Shown here: positions 30,701-37,872 of the stretch, piece by piece
Position numbering within the stretch: position 1 is the first letter of the stretch
How the letters are laid out: each line of letters starts with the position of its first letter
From: an uncultured Croceitalea sp.
Lineage (GTDB): Bacteria; Bacteroidota; Bacteroidia; Flavobacteriales; Flavobacteriaceae
Length of the DNA stretch: 64,000 nt
Assembly: GCA_947495075.1 (NCBI GenBank)
Contig: CANLXH010000002.1
Span: 372,001-436,000, forward strand
Reading direction: 5' to 3'
Program-made: the position numbers and the translations under genes
The notes under the pieces: generated by a model
What the model saw: only the letters and a program-made list of their open reading frames with translations
What the model was told of the DNA's origin: nothing
The model's database searches: none

Positions 30701-30743
30701 AAGTATTGTAAACAAGAATAATATAAAACGTACTTCTAATTAA
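24768..30743 (+). CDS. Rhs polymorphic toxin-like protein, copy B (complete)
   Basis: 1991 aa. In order: signal peptide and glycine run (AQFGGGGG); Ig-like units of about 94 aa (residues 115-485, units 3 and 4 almost identical); thrombospondin-3-like DTDGDG and DVDGDG segments (about 570-650); DUF6443 region (ENYVFTRSYQE, LGRPKQ); many YD repeats; and the RHS-associated core ending YDPAIGRWMNLDPLAEQ ... TDPDGM (about 1723-1760). The last 230 residues are a variable tip with KVFRVQGG at about 1867 and AIPQ further on. The tip is more AT-rich than the core. By analogy with Rhs/Tc toxins the core should form a cage around the tip, which is released at the conserved core end. The enzymatic class of the tip is not certain; an ADP-ribosyltransferase-like fold is only a guess. 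Confidence 0.9.
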   Translation: MMITHSKKILSSLLVLFSFSLGFAQFGGGGGTNSYSISGSTSVYVGDTKQYVLSGSNATSSTWGINSSYGSVNSSTLTTASINFTASGNTAVDAAVQDNMGNFYFVTLNVSVNPGLSPGNISGAQTICYSGNPGNLSNSTSASGGPGGYAYQWQISSNNSSWSNISGATGTSYNPPTGLTSSRWYRRRVISGSFTKYTPSVKVTVKAALTPGSINGAKTICYNNSAGTLGNSSSPTNGLGGYAYQWQVSSNNSSWSNISGATSSSYAPGNLTASRWYRRSVVSCSQTKYTLSVKVTVQPNLFAGSINSTQTVCYSGNPSTLGNSSSPSGGNGSYAYQWQYSANGSSGWTNISGGTSTTYNPPSGLTANRWYRRRVISCSQTKYTLSVKVTVQPNLSAGSINGTQTVCYSGNPSTLGNSSSPSGGNGSYAYQWQYSANGSSGWTNISGGTSTTYNPPSGLTANRWYRRRVISCSQTKYTGSIMVTVIGQVSTPSTPSITNNCGSTVLTRSNPPNGITWYWQSSSSGTSTSNSSSSVTRTSGAVYYLRGRTNTGGCWGSARTVNYTITQPSTWYADTDGDGYGNPSASTTSCTQPSGYVSNNSDYNDSSVYFTNISPQTFYRDVDGDGFGDANDTASYSIAPPGFTSNNTDQCPEDYGTGNGCEYTTPTLSNENYVFTRSYQEPLNNASELKNNREVIESVTYLDGLGRPKQSIGIKASGNAPIRSVSEWNIDWSLGSGSTPFFNQNGSTSENERINDFNPFGQESLIWRCGNDASSNADGGWNTDYFNVDKNMSYRYSTWVKRTGSQDGRTWHGTQNVANLNGSNNGNPYFWVGDLPQLDTWYLLVGVVHPSNYNGGDTGVSGVYDIHGNKVLDGTEFKWRADTTTSRFRDYLYYATDINVRQYFWNPVLQKMDGTESSLDALVYKKQGKDIITHIDYDNYGRQTKQWLPYHETTGNVGSYRMGDIGLETKEYYQNTYTDDFTGMAAIEMNPYSQKEIEPSALGRVQKQAAPGKDWKMDGGHEIAFDYGTNVLNEVRYYRVTTSFANNTYTPSLIDNEGFYAAGKLNKTITRDENWTSGKNHTTEEFTNKMGQVVLKRTYDGGVAHDTYYVYDNYGNLTYVIPPKVTTGSVSTTELNELCYQYKYDHRNRLVEKKIPGKDWEYIVYNKLDQPIMTQDANLRANNEWFFTKYDAFGRVVYTGRDDNTSATRIAAQNAANNTTTTYETRRSTSLNLAGTNVYYSNDAYLNSFNKVFTINYYDTYVDTDGLSVPATVLGQAKATSTQGLATVSKVRVLGTNDWITTITGYDVKGRPIYTASKNNYLNTTDIVESRLDFTGRVLETKTTHTKGTNPAIVTTDLFDYDAMGRMTSQRQTINGQAQQTIVENGYDELGQLTQKTVGGGLQTVDYDYNVRGWLKSINNTTSLGNDLFAFDINYNTADHGATALYNGNISETEWRTANDNTLRWYHYGYDALNRITGATDNTGNYNLYDLTYDKNGNILSLKRKGSTNAGATSFGTMDNLTYHYSSGEVSNKLLRVRDWTTNAEGFKDSASPTSDDYTYDANGNMLRDLNKGINTNIGYNHLNLPTSVTLSGGTISYIYDATGVKLKKTVGSSVTEYAGNYIYENGSLQFFSHAEGYVDVEGGYDYIYQYKDHLGNVRLSYTDNNGTLEIIEENNYYPFGLKHKGYNGSVSPLGNSVAQRWKFGGKELNDELNLDWYDVSARNYDPAIGRWMNLDPLAEQMRRHSPYNYAFDNPIYFTDPDGMAPVASSEYCPSCKTEQDWIDYQNEIDNIGTALGFDNASHMASNLDHMQLTIDEKGNQVLYVNGSQVDRTESKSRLSAFGEFFMPLVEGAPRAITKLFQSKSTTKVFRVQGGDLPNASKNRFIFDSNGNLSIQGDEMLFVNFNDEARAIQFLGKRGNNAELISFDINSDFAKTIKKDAIPQRLGRLNPTKPQQVDQTISNSSFGIPNNYFDDLLKSIVNKNNIKRTSN
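25659..26222 (+). repeat. Tandem 282-bp repeat inside the Rhs gene (two near-identical units)
   Basis: Units 25659-25940 and 25941-26222 differ at only a handful of bases over 94 codons, whereas the two preceding units encode the same fold with much more divergent DNA. This points to a recent duplication or gene conversion of an Ig-like unit. Confidence 0.85.
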
Positions 30744-31219
30744 TGATTAAGAAAAATATAGATGTTCCTGAAATAGGTTTGAATAAAACTCTGGAAACAG
30801 GTTTACAAATAACAATTAATTATATATTACCCCTAAACTCATTAAACAAGTTAACTAATTTGTTGGGAAAGGTCATTGAAATTGAAAATTCTCCGAAACT
30901 TGAATATGATAATTTTTGGGTTACGCATTTACCAAGTTGGTTTGTAAAAAAATCTAAAAATTATACTGAAGAAGATCTTATAAGCAATACTCAGCTATGG
31001 GAATTTGGCTCTTGGGTTGACTCTATTAAGCAACGTGGTTGGAAATGGTGGGAGTATAAGGAATTAGATAACAATTCTATTATCTATTTAGAGACATTTA
31101 CTTTTCCTTACAATATTGATTCTTTTTTTTATATGCTGTATTGTGTTGGTGTAGATATAAAAAATATAGAAATCATAGAAATTTTCCCGAATTCATCTAA
31201 TTTAAAAGTAGTTAAATAG
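30743..31219 (+). CDS. Putative immunity protein for the Rhs tip
   Basis: 158 aa, no signal peptide, acidic and rich in aromatic residues (WEFGSWVD, GWKWWEY). Its ATG overlaps the Rhs stop codon by one base (TAATG), the tight coupling expected of a cognate immunity gene. It is AT-rich like the toxin tip. I do not recognise the family; the immunity role rests on position, size and cytoplasmic nature. Confidence 0.7.
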   Translation: MIKKNIDVPEIGLNKTLETGLQITINYILPLNSLNKLTNLLGKVIEIENSPKLEYDNFWVTHLPSWFVKKSKNYTEEDLISNTQLWEFGSWVDSIKQRGWKWWEYKELDNNSIIYLETFTFPYNIDSFFYMLYCVGVDIKNIEIIEIFPNSSNLKVVK

Positions 31220-31284
31220 ATGACCCATGCGGTAATATCCCAAACAAGAGTATGAAGCAAAATAAATCTTTAACGCATTAAATT

Positions 31285-31312
31285 AACCACCCATTAATTT
31301 AGGTGGTTTTTT
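31285..31312 (+). terminator. Hairpin terminator of the Rhs operon
   Basis: Stem AACCACC / GGTGGTT with a loop of about 10 nt and a T-run, 65 nt after the immunity-like gene. Confidence 0.75.
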
Positions 31313-31940
31313 ACTTTGTAAATGAAGATACTTTTGAAATGAGAAACGATAGTATTGAACAGAGCTTTCTGCGCATTTGCTCGAACTACGCTTTGCTTTT
31401 TTGATAATCTTTATTCCTTTTAAAGTAGTTATTTGAAATCTTCTCTTTCTTGATTTTTTCATGAGCTGAATTTCAGCTTTTATTCAAAGTATTACTAATT
31501 TGAACTTGTAGTTCGTTATTTCTGTTATTCCATTTTTACTGTTTTGTTACTCGTATGTTTTCGCATTTTCACTAGTTTTATCATATATTAAATACTAGAA
31601 ATACTGTTTTTGTGTTGAAAAATTGAGAGTAGTATAATATAGAAGTAAGACAATATAGTAGTGTCAAATTTTGAAGTGAATTTGAGTATTTCTGTTATCT
31701 TGAATAGTAGAAATAATGAAAATGTAATTGAGAACCGAGAGCGATAGTCTTTAATGTGTAAAGAAATCCATGTAAAAACCTTGATTCACATCTAGCATCT
31801 TACTATAATACAGTTCATACTTTTTAGGAATTTCCCTCGCTACCGTTATTTTGTAACTAGTGTTGTACCAAGTAAGCTACAGCAGCAAGGAATTTAAAGA
31901 ATAAAATAAGCCACGGTAAGAACTGTGGGGTTTTTATGCC
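31313..31940. other. Intergenic region without a recognisable gene
   Basis: AT-rich, full of stops in all frames. A hairpin with a T-run (31912-31937, CCACGGT/ACTGTGG) looks like a second terminator. Confidence 0.45.
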
Positions 31941-32114
31941 TTAAAGCGAAGCTACATTTTTATTAAAAAAGCTCTTAAACTTCTTTTTGGAGATAAGAAA
32001 ATCAATCAAAGTATAGATAGATTTTTTCTCGGTATCATCGAGAGAATCGAGAAACCTCAATTTTTCCATCAGAGTGGTATCTACAGAATTAAAATCCCCT
32101 GCTGTTGCTAGTAT
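31941..32114 (-). pseudogene. C-terminal remnant of an HTH (XRE-like) regulator
   Basis: On the minus strand 57 codons read AGDFNSVDTTLMEKLRFLD ... SIYTLIDFLISKKKF and then stop. This pattern (LMEKL...LDDTEKKSI...LIDFLI) resembles the helical tail found after the HTH domain in many bacteroidotal XRE regulators. An in-frame stop lies just upstream and no HTH motif is present, so this is a decayed fragment. The identification rests on pattern memory only. Confidence 0.4.
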
Positions 32115-32270
32115 ATTCTATCGCTAATTTGTCACGTTGAGTAAGAAATATAGAGTTATATCTACAATCTTAGCGACTACTTCAATAGACTCCTTTTATG
32201 TTATTATAATTAAAAATATAGATTTTAAATATAATGGGGTAATATCTGGGATAAGAAAATCATCAGAAAT

Positions 32271-32302
32271 AAAAAACCCAGTAAGAACCATGTCTTACTG
32301 GG
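32271..32302 (-). terminator. Terminator after tRNA-Asn
   Basis: Stem ACCCAGTAAGA / TCTTACTGGGT; read on the minus strand it is followed by a run of T directly downstream of the tRNA. Confidence 0.75.
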
Positions 32303-32310
32303 TATAAAAG

Positions 32311-32384
32311 CTCCTCCTCTTGGGCTCGAACCAAGGACCCTCTGATTAACAGTCAGATGCTCTAACCAACTGAGCTAAGGAGGA
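32311..32384 (-). tRNA. tRNA-Asn (anticodon GTT)
   Basis: A 74-nt cloverleaf on the minus strand: acceptor TCCTCCT paired with AGGAGGA, D-arm around AGCTCAGTTGGTTAGAGC, anticodon loop CTGTTAA (GTT) and T-loop GGTTCGAGCC. CCA is not encoded. Confidence 0.95.
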
Positions 32385-32405
32385 ATGTTTTACCTTAAAC
32401 GGGTG

Positions 32406-32437
32406 CAAATATAAATTTTTCTTTAAAACACCACAAA
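32406..32437 (-). promoter_or_regulatory. Promoter of tRNA-Asn
   Basis: On the minus strand TTTG at 32437-32434, then 20 nt, then TATATTTG at 32413-32406. This fits the Bacteroidota TTG-N(17-20)-TAnnTTTG consensus, about 22 nt before the mature tRNA. Confidence 0.6.
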
Positions 32438-32457
32438 CAATTCTAACAGGTTTTTGA

Positions 32458-33774
32458 TTAAATAAAGCGTTTTATAATATTCCAGATATCATTACCAAAA
32501 ATAACGAGCATTAATCCCATTAAAATAACAAAACCAACAATCTGTCCCCTTTCCAAAACTTTTTCACTAGGAGCCTTACCGCTTATCATTTCATAAAGCA
32601 AGAACATCACGTGACCACCATCCAAAGCAGGTATTGGTAAAATATTTAAAAAAGCCAGCCAAACAGAAAACATAGCCATAAAAGACCAAAAGAACGTCCA
32701 GTCCCAAGATTTAGGCATCATTTCTACAATACCTATTGGGCCTTTTACTTGCTTGTAGGCACCAGTGTCGGAGTTAAATATTACTTTAAATTGCCGTATT
32801 TGGTCTGTTAAAACTTTAATAGTTTTAGTAAACCCAGCAGGAATGGCTTCAAAGAATCCATAACTATCATTTACCCTTAAATCTTCTATATCTAATTGTA
32901 CACCAATAGCTCCCTCTTTTGGAACTGTTAGGTTTAAGTTTCTTATTTGCCCATCTCTCCGAATAGCAATATCCAAATTCTTATTCGTAGAATTACCTAT
33001 GATGCTTCTAAATTCATCCCAGTAAATTACTTCTTTCCCATCTACTCCTACAATTTCATCACCCGCCATAATGCCAGCAGTTTTTGCTATTGAAGAATCC
33101 CCCACAACAGCAATTGCCGCTTTTGAACGATAGCTCATGAAGTTTCGCCCCTGAGTTTGAAAAACTTCCTTTTTACCTTCAGCAGTAATTGGCATAGTAA
33201 TTTCTTTACCATCTCTATTTACAGTAATATCATCCCCAAGTATAATATCTAAAATAGCATCATTGAAACGTTTAGCTTCTTTGCCATCAACCTTAAGAAT
33301 CTTATCGCCAGTGCGCAATCCTAGTTTCTCACCTATGGAGTCAACTTCAATACCATATTTTAAACTACTAGAAGGGATATAAGTATCACCATTGTTAAAA
33401 AGTAAAAAGGTGTAGATAATCCAAGCTAGCAAAAAGTTTACGATAACTCCACCCAACATAATAATTAAACGTTGCCATGCTGGTTTACTTCTAAACTCCC
33501 ATGGTTTAGGCTCTTCTTTCATTTGCTCCTTATCCATGCTTTCATCTATCATACCAGCAATCTTAACATAACCACCTAACGGCAACCAGCCAATACCATA
33601 CTCCGTATCTCCTATTTTCTTCTTTAAGAGCGAAAACTTAACATCAAAAAAGAGATAAAATTTTTCAACTTTAGTTTTAAAATATTTAGCAGGAATAAAG
33701 TGTCCTAACTCATGTAGTATGACTAGAATAGATATGATTAAAACGAACATCACAATCTGCGTAAAAAGTCCCAT
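32458..33774 (-). CDS. rseP: RIP metalloprotease RseP (site-2 protease)
   Basis: 438 aa integral membrane zinc protease. The active site HELGHF is near the N-terminus inside a membrane helix and the second metal motif is in PALDGGHV near the C-terminus. Two PDZ domains lie between (about residues 120-200 and 215-290). It cleaves membrane-bound anti-sigma factors and signal-peptide remnants. ATG 33774 gives MGLFTQIV; a TTG two codons earlier is less likely. A TACTTTTG element on the minus strand at 33810-33803 may be the -7 box. Confidence 0.95.
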   Translation of the reverse strand: MGLFTQIVMFVLIISILVILHELGHFIPAKYFKTKVEKFYLFFDVKFSLLKKKIGDTEYGIGWLPLGGYVKIAGMIDESMDKEQMKEEPKPWEFRSKPAWQRLIIMLGGVIVNFLLAWIIYTFLLFNNGDTYIPSSSLKYGIEVDSIGEKLGLRTGDKILKVDGKEAKRFNDAILDIILGDDITVNRDGKEITMPITAEGKKEVFQTQGRNFMSYRSKAAIAVVGDSSIAKTAGIMAGDEIVGVDGKEVIYWDEFRSIIGNSTNKNLDIAIRRDGQIRNLNLTVPKEGAIGVQLDIEDLRVNDSYGFFEAIPAGFTKTIKVLTDQIRQFKVIFNSDTGAYKQVKGPIGIVEMMPKSWDWTFFWSFMAMFSVWLAFLNILPIPALDGGHVMFLLYEMISGKAPSEKVLERGQIVGFVILMGLMLVIFGNDIWNIIKRFI

Positions 33775-33932
33775 CGGCAAGCTTTGTTTTTATCTAAGCT
33801 TGCAAAAGTAAACTTTTAACAAATGTTTGAAAAGGATTACGTGTGCTATTAGACGTATTTAAGAGTTTTTTAGCAAGAAATGTGCTAGCTTTTTCTTGAA
33901 AAAGGGTGTTTTGAGCAGTACTTTTACATTCT

Positions 33933-34607
33933 ATGCGAAAATTCTTTGCGAAATATAAGTTCTTTGGAACGGTTTTATTTTTGTTATCTATTGTAATTAT
34001 CTACCTAATTTACAATACTTTAAAACCTGTAGAACGTTTGCCTATTTATCAACCATCAATGCTAAATCCAGAATTGGTGGATAGCACTTTACACTACACT
34101 AAAAAATACCATACCATTGCAGATTTTAAACTGATAAACCAAAATGGCGATACCATTACTCAAAAGGATTATGAAGGAAAAATCTATGTTGCGGACTTTT
34201 TCTTTACTACCTGCCCTAGCATATGCCCAATTATGACTAAAAATATGGCACAGATACAAAGCTCTATTTTAGATGATAATAATGTAATGCTACTATCCCA
34301 CTCTGTAACTCCAAAAATTGATTCTGTTCCACAACTTAAAAAATACGCTTTGGAAAAAGGGGTACTTGACAACAAATGGAATTTAGTTACTGGAGACAAA
34401 AAACAAATTTATGAGTTAGCAAGAAAATCTTATTTCGCAGTTTTAAATGATGGTGATGGAGGTCCTTTTGATATGATACATACAGAAAACTTTATTCTAG
34501 TAGATAAAGAAAGAAGAATAAGAGGTACCTACGATGGCACCAACAAAGAAGAAGTAGAAAAATTACTTAAAGACCTAGAAATTTTAAGAGCTTCTTATGC
34601 AAAGTAA
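33933..34607 (+). CDS. SCO1/SenC-family thioredoxin-fold copper chaperone
   Basis: 224 aa with an N-terminal membrane anchor. It has the metal/thiol site TTCPSICPIM (CxxxC) and the distal His in MIHTENFILVD, both needed for copper delivery to cytochrome oxidase CuA. It is divergent from rseP and upstream of the feo operon. Confidence 0.93.
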   Translation: MRKFFAKYKFFGTVLFLLSIVIIYLIYNTLKPVERLPIYQPSMLNPELVDSTLHYTKKYHTIADFKLINQNGDTITQKDYEGKIYVADFFFTTCPSICPIMTKNMAQIQSSILDDNNVMLLSHSVTPKIDSVPQLKKYALEKGVLDNKWNLVTGDKKQIYELARKSYFAVLNDGDGGPFDMIHTENFILVDKERRIRGTYDGTNKEEVEKLLKDLEILRASYAK

Positions 34608-34632
34608 CTGTTCTATTTTAGTTTTTTTAATT

Positions 34633-34640
34633 TACATTTG
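34633..34640 (+). promoter_or_regulatory. Candidate -7 promoter element of the feo operon
   Basis: TACATTTG matches TAnnTTTG and lies 32 nt before the feoA TTG start. No clear -33 element was seen. Confidence 0.4.
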
Positions 34641-34672
34641 CCTTTAATTATAATCAATCTAAATAAAAATAA

Positions 34673-34915
34673 TTGGCAACTGTAGCAGAGTTAAAACCTG
34701 GTCAGAAGGGTGTAATTAAAGAATTTGCTTCAAATCTTCTTCCAATAAAGTTATTGGAGTTCGGTTGTCTGCCAGGAAATCATATTAAACTTCTCCAAAT
34801 CGCACCCCTAAATGACCCACTATATGTTGATGTGAATGGTTCTCACCTAGCTATTAGGAGAAATATGGCACAGTTAATTGAGATTGACCTACTAGAAGAC
34901 TCAGACGCCTTATGA
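34673..34915 (+). CDS. feoA: FeoA ferrous-iron transport accessory protein
   Basis: 80 aa, a single SH3-like FeoA domain (ELKPGQKGVI, LLEFGCLPGN, AIRRNMAQLIEI). It starts with TTG; no ATG is available before the conserved N-terminus. It overlaps feoB by 4 nt (ATGA). Confidence 0.93.
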   Translation: MATVAELKPGQKGVIKEFASNLLPIKLLEFGCLPGNHIKLLQIAPLNDPLYVDVNGSHLAIRRNMAQLIEIDLLEDSDAL

Positions 34916-37065
34916 GTAAGAGTATTAATGTAGCTTTAATTGGAAATCCAAACACTGGGAAAACCTCAGTTTTTAATCAGCTCACCGGTCTAAATCAAAA
35001 AGTTGGTAATTATCCAGGGATTACCGTAGAAAAAAAAGAAGGAATTTGTAAACTAGATAGAGGCGTAAAAGCACATATTCTAGATTTGCCAGGAACCTAT
35101 AGTCTTAATACCACTTCTCTTGATGAAAGTGTTGTTGTAGAACTCCTTTTAAATAAGAACGATAAGGATTATCCAGATGTCGCAGTTGTTATAAGCGATG
35201 TAGAAAATTTAAAACGAAATTTACTACTTTTTACTCAAATTAAGGACTTAAAAATACCCACGATTCTAGTAATAAATATGTCTGATAGAATGTCACGTAA
35301 AGGCATAACTATTGACATTGAAACACTAGAAAATAAGCTTGATACTAAAATAGCACTAGTTAGTACTCGTAAAAATAAAGGCATCAATTACATTAAAGAA
35401 TTGATTTCCAATCATAAAAATCTTTCTTCAAAATCAAATACTGATACTAAATTAATAGCTCCAGAATATTTTAAGCAATTACAAAACACCTTCCCAAATG
35501 AAGATTTGTACAAACTATGGCTCGTAATTACACAGGATGTAAACTTTATGCCTTTAGAAAAAAAGCAAATCGAAGAAGCAGTTTCCTTTTCTACTAAATC
35601 CAAAGACGAACTTAAAAAATTACAACATAGAGAAACCGTATTACGTTACCAATTTATTAATGGTATTTTAAAAGAAACCTACAAAGTAGATTTACAATCC
35701 GCAAAAGGGATTAGAGCTTCTTTAGATAAAATCTTAACGCATAAAGTCTTTGGTTATATTATTTTTCTAGGAATATTACTACTTATTTTCCAGGCAATAT
35801 TTGATTGGAGTGGTTACCCATCTGACTTTATTGATGAAAAAATGTCTATTGCTGGTGAATGGATTAAGACCGCATTACCTCCTGGAGTTCTGACAAATCT
35901 ATTAGCCGAGGGTATTTTTGCCGGTATTACGGGCATTCTGGTATTTATACCACAAATAGCCTTTCTTTTTCTATTTATTTCGCTTTTGGAAGAGTCTGGT
36001 TATATGAGTCGCGTTGTCTTTTTAATGGACAAGTTAATGCGCCCTTTTGGTCTTAGCGGTAAAAGTGTAGTGCCCTTAATTTCGGGAACTGCATGTGCTA
36101 TACCCGCGGTTATGGCAACAAGGACTATAGAAAACTGGAAAGAACGCCTAATAACGATTTTGGTAGTCCCATTTACTACATGCTCTGCCAGGCTTCCTGT
36201 TTATCTTATTTTAATAGCATTGGTAATCCCAAAAGGCTACTTTCTAGGGCTAAGTTACCAAGCACTAACATTAATGCTGCTGTATTTGTTAGGTTTTGGA
36301 ATGGCTATATTTTCGTCAATGGTCCTAAATAAAATACTTAAAATAAAAAGTAGCTCGTTATTTATGGTAGAAATGCCAACATACCGTCTCCCACTATTTA
36401 AAAATGTATTTTACACTGTAGTAGAAAAAACCAAAAGTTTTGTTTTTGGGGCTGGTAAAATTATTTTGGCAATTTCTATAATTCTTTGGTTTCTAGGCTC
36501 TAATGGGTTTTCTGACAAGTTTAAAAATGCTGAAACTATAGTAAAACAACGTATTGAAAAAGAAGGTTTAAATGCGTATAGTCAAAATTATATAGCCAAC
36601 AATTTAGAAACATATTCAGATGCTGAAGAAAGGGCCGTTGCACAAGAAATAGCTAGTTATAAATTAGAGCATTCTTACATTGGCTATGCCGGTAAAGCTA
36701 TTGAACCAATTGTACAACCCTTAGGCTATGATTGGAAAATAGGGATTGCCGTATTAACCTCATTTGCTGCAAGAGAGGTATTTGTGGGAACTTTAGCAAC
36801 TATTTACAGTGTTGGTAATGACGAAGAAGAAACCATAAAAAGCAGAATGGCGGCAGAATTAGATAGTACTGGCACCAAACCACTATTTAATCTTGCATCT
36901 GGTATATCATTAATGCTTTTTTATGCCTTTGCAATGCAATGTATGAGCACTTTAGCCATTGTTAAACGTGAAACTAATAGTTGGAAATGGCCTATGTATC
37001 AGCTTACTTTTATGAGTGTATTTGCGTATATTGTAGCTCTAACTGCTTATCAAATTTTAAAGTAA
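34912..37065 (+). CDS. feoB: FeoB ferrous-iron transporter
   Basis: 717 aa. The N-terminal G-domain has GNPNTGKTS and the switch region DLPGTYSL. About ten membrane helices follow, with the conserved gate regions around GTACAIPAVMATR and SFAAREVFVGTLATIY. It imports Fe2+ across the inner membrane using nucleotide hydrolysis. It is coupled to feoA by an overlapping start/stop. Confidence 0.96.
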   Translation: MSKSINVALIGNPNTGKTSVFNQLTGLNQKVGNYPGITVEKKEGICKLDRGVKAHILDLPGTYSLNTTSLDESVVVELLLNKNDKDYPDVAVVISDVENLKRNLLLFTQIKDLKIPTILVINMSDRMSRKGITIDIETLENKLDTKIALVSTRKNKGINYIKELISNHKNLSSKSNTDTKLIAPEYFKQLQNTFPNEDLYKLWLVITQDVNFMPLEKKQIEEAVSFSTKSKDELKKLQHRETVLRYQFINGILKETYKVDLQSAKGIRASLDKILTHKVFGYIIFLGILLLIFQAIFDWSGYPSDFIDEKMSIAGEWIKTALPPGVLTNLLAEGIFAGITGILVFIPQIAFLFLFISLLEESGYMSRVVFLMDKLMRPFGLSGKSVVPLISGTACAIPAVMATRTIENWKERLITILVVPFTTCSARLPVYLILIALVIPKGYFLGLSYQALTLMLLYLLGFGMAIFSSMVLNKILKIKSSSLFMVEMPTYRLPLFKNVFYTVVEKTKSFVFGAGKIILAISIILWFLGSNGFSDKFKNAETIVKQRIEKEGLNAYSQNYIANNLETYSDAEERAVAQEIASYKLEHSYIGYAGKAIEPIVQPLGYDWKIGIAVLTSFAAREVFVGTLATIYSVGNDEEETIKSRMAAELDSTGTKPLFNLASGISLMLFYAFAMQCMSTLAIVKRETNSWKWPMYQLTFMSVFAYIVALTAYQILK

Positions 37066-37071
37066 AGAAAA

Positions 37072-37215
37072 ATGCAAGAAATTTTAGTTTACATTATTCT
37101 ATTTATTGCAGTTGGGTACTTAGCTAAAAAGTATCTTTTACCAAAATCCTTATTTGCTTCCTCTAAAAAGTCTTCTAAAGCTTGTGGTAACGGTACTAAT
37201 TGCGGTTGTTCATAG
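37072..37215 (+). CDS. FeoB-associated Cys-rich small membrane protein
   Basis: 47 aa: one membrane helix (LVYIILFIAVGYLA), a basic linker (KKYLLPKS) and a Cys-rich tail (ACGNGTNCGCS). It begins 6 nt after the feoB stop. Position, size and the CxxxxxCxC tail fit the small Cys-rich proteins commonly found after feoB. It probably assists iron transport at the inner face. Confidence 0.85.
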   Translation: MQEILVYIILFIAVGYLAKKYLLPKSLFASSKKSSKACGNGTNCGCS

Positions 37216-37256
37216 GTCCATTTATTTTTTACCCTCTATTTTCCAAGTCTTATTTT

Positions 37257-37282
37257 CAGCTAAAAAGAAACTTTTTTAGCTG
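37257..37282 (+). terminator. Hairpin after the feo operon (possible terminator)
   Basis: CAGCTAAAAAG / CTTTTTTAGCTG with a 3-nt loop, 42 nt after the Cys-rich gene. There is no T-run after the stem, so termination is uncertain. Confidence 0.4.
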
Positions 37283-37341
37283 GTTGTGTAACCTTTTGTA
37301 CTTTTCTGACTATATAGTATAAACACCAACAAAACTGACCA

Positions 37342-37869
37342 TTGTTGACAACAGAAACTGACGAATTATTAATGGCCCAAGTAGCCCAAGGCAATTTAGA
37401 TGTCCTTAAAATACTATTCGACCGCCATCATGTGCACATTTTTAATTTTCTATATAAAATGTGTGGTGATAAAATGTTGAGTGAAGATTTAACGCAAGAT
37501 GTTTTTTACAAGGTCATTAAATATCGCTCGTCATACAAGAATGGAAAATTTGTGTCTTGGATTTTTACAATAGCACGTAATAGTTTAAAAACACATTTTA
37601 CAAGAAATAAAGAAATGCATAGCGATTTGGAAAACGTGCAATATTATTTAACTGAAAATAGGAATGAAAGCCAAGAAGATTATTCTCAGTTACAAAGAGC
37701 TCTGGGAATGTTAGAAACATCAGATAGAGAAGTTCTTATTATGCATCGCTTTCATGAAATAAAATATAATGAAATGGCCGAAATTTTAAACAGCACACCA
37801 GGCGCTGTTAAAACCAAAGTAAGTAGAGCATTAAAAAAATTAAAGACTATTTACTTAGAAAGTATATAA
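37342..37869 (+). CDS. ECF-type RNA polymerase sigma factor
   Basis: 175 aa with sigma region 2 (LTQDVFYKVIKYRS, FVSWIFTIARN) and region 4 (LETSDREVLIMHRFHEIKYNEMAEIL ... VKTKVSRALKKL). It starts with TTG (37342 or 37345), or at ATG 37372 if shorter. It is the first gene of an operon with the anti-sigma factor (3 nt apart) and two DUF4097 proteins, its probable targets. It is likely autoregulated. Confidence 0.93.
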   Translation: MLTTETDELLMAQVAQGNLDVLKILFDRHHVHIFNFLYKMCGDKMLSEDLTQDVFYKVIKYRSSYKNGKFVSWIFTIARNSLKTHFTRNKEMHSDLENVQYYLTENRNESQEDYSQLQRALGMLETSDREVLIMHRFHEIKYNEMAEILNSTPGAVKTKVSRALKKLKTIYLESI

Positions 37870-37872
37870 ACT

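Noticed and set aside
31912-31937. Hairpin CCACGGT/ACTGTGG with a T-run as part of a riboswitch
   Set aside because: There is no downstream gene on that strand for over 1 kb; a terminator-like remnant is the simpler reading.
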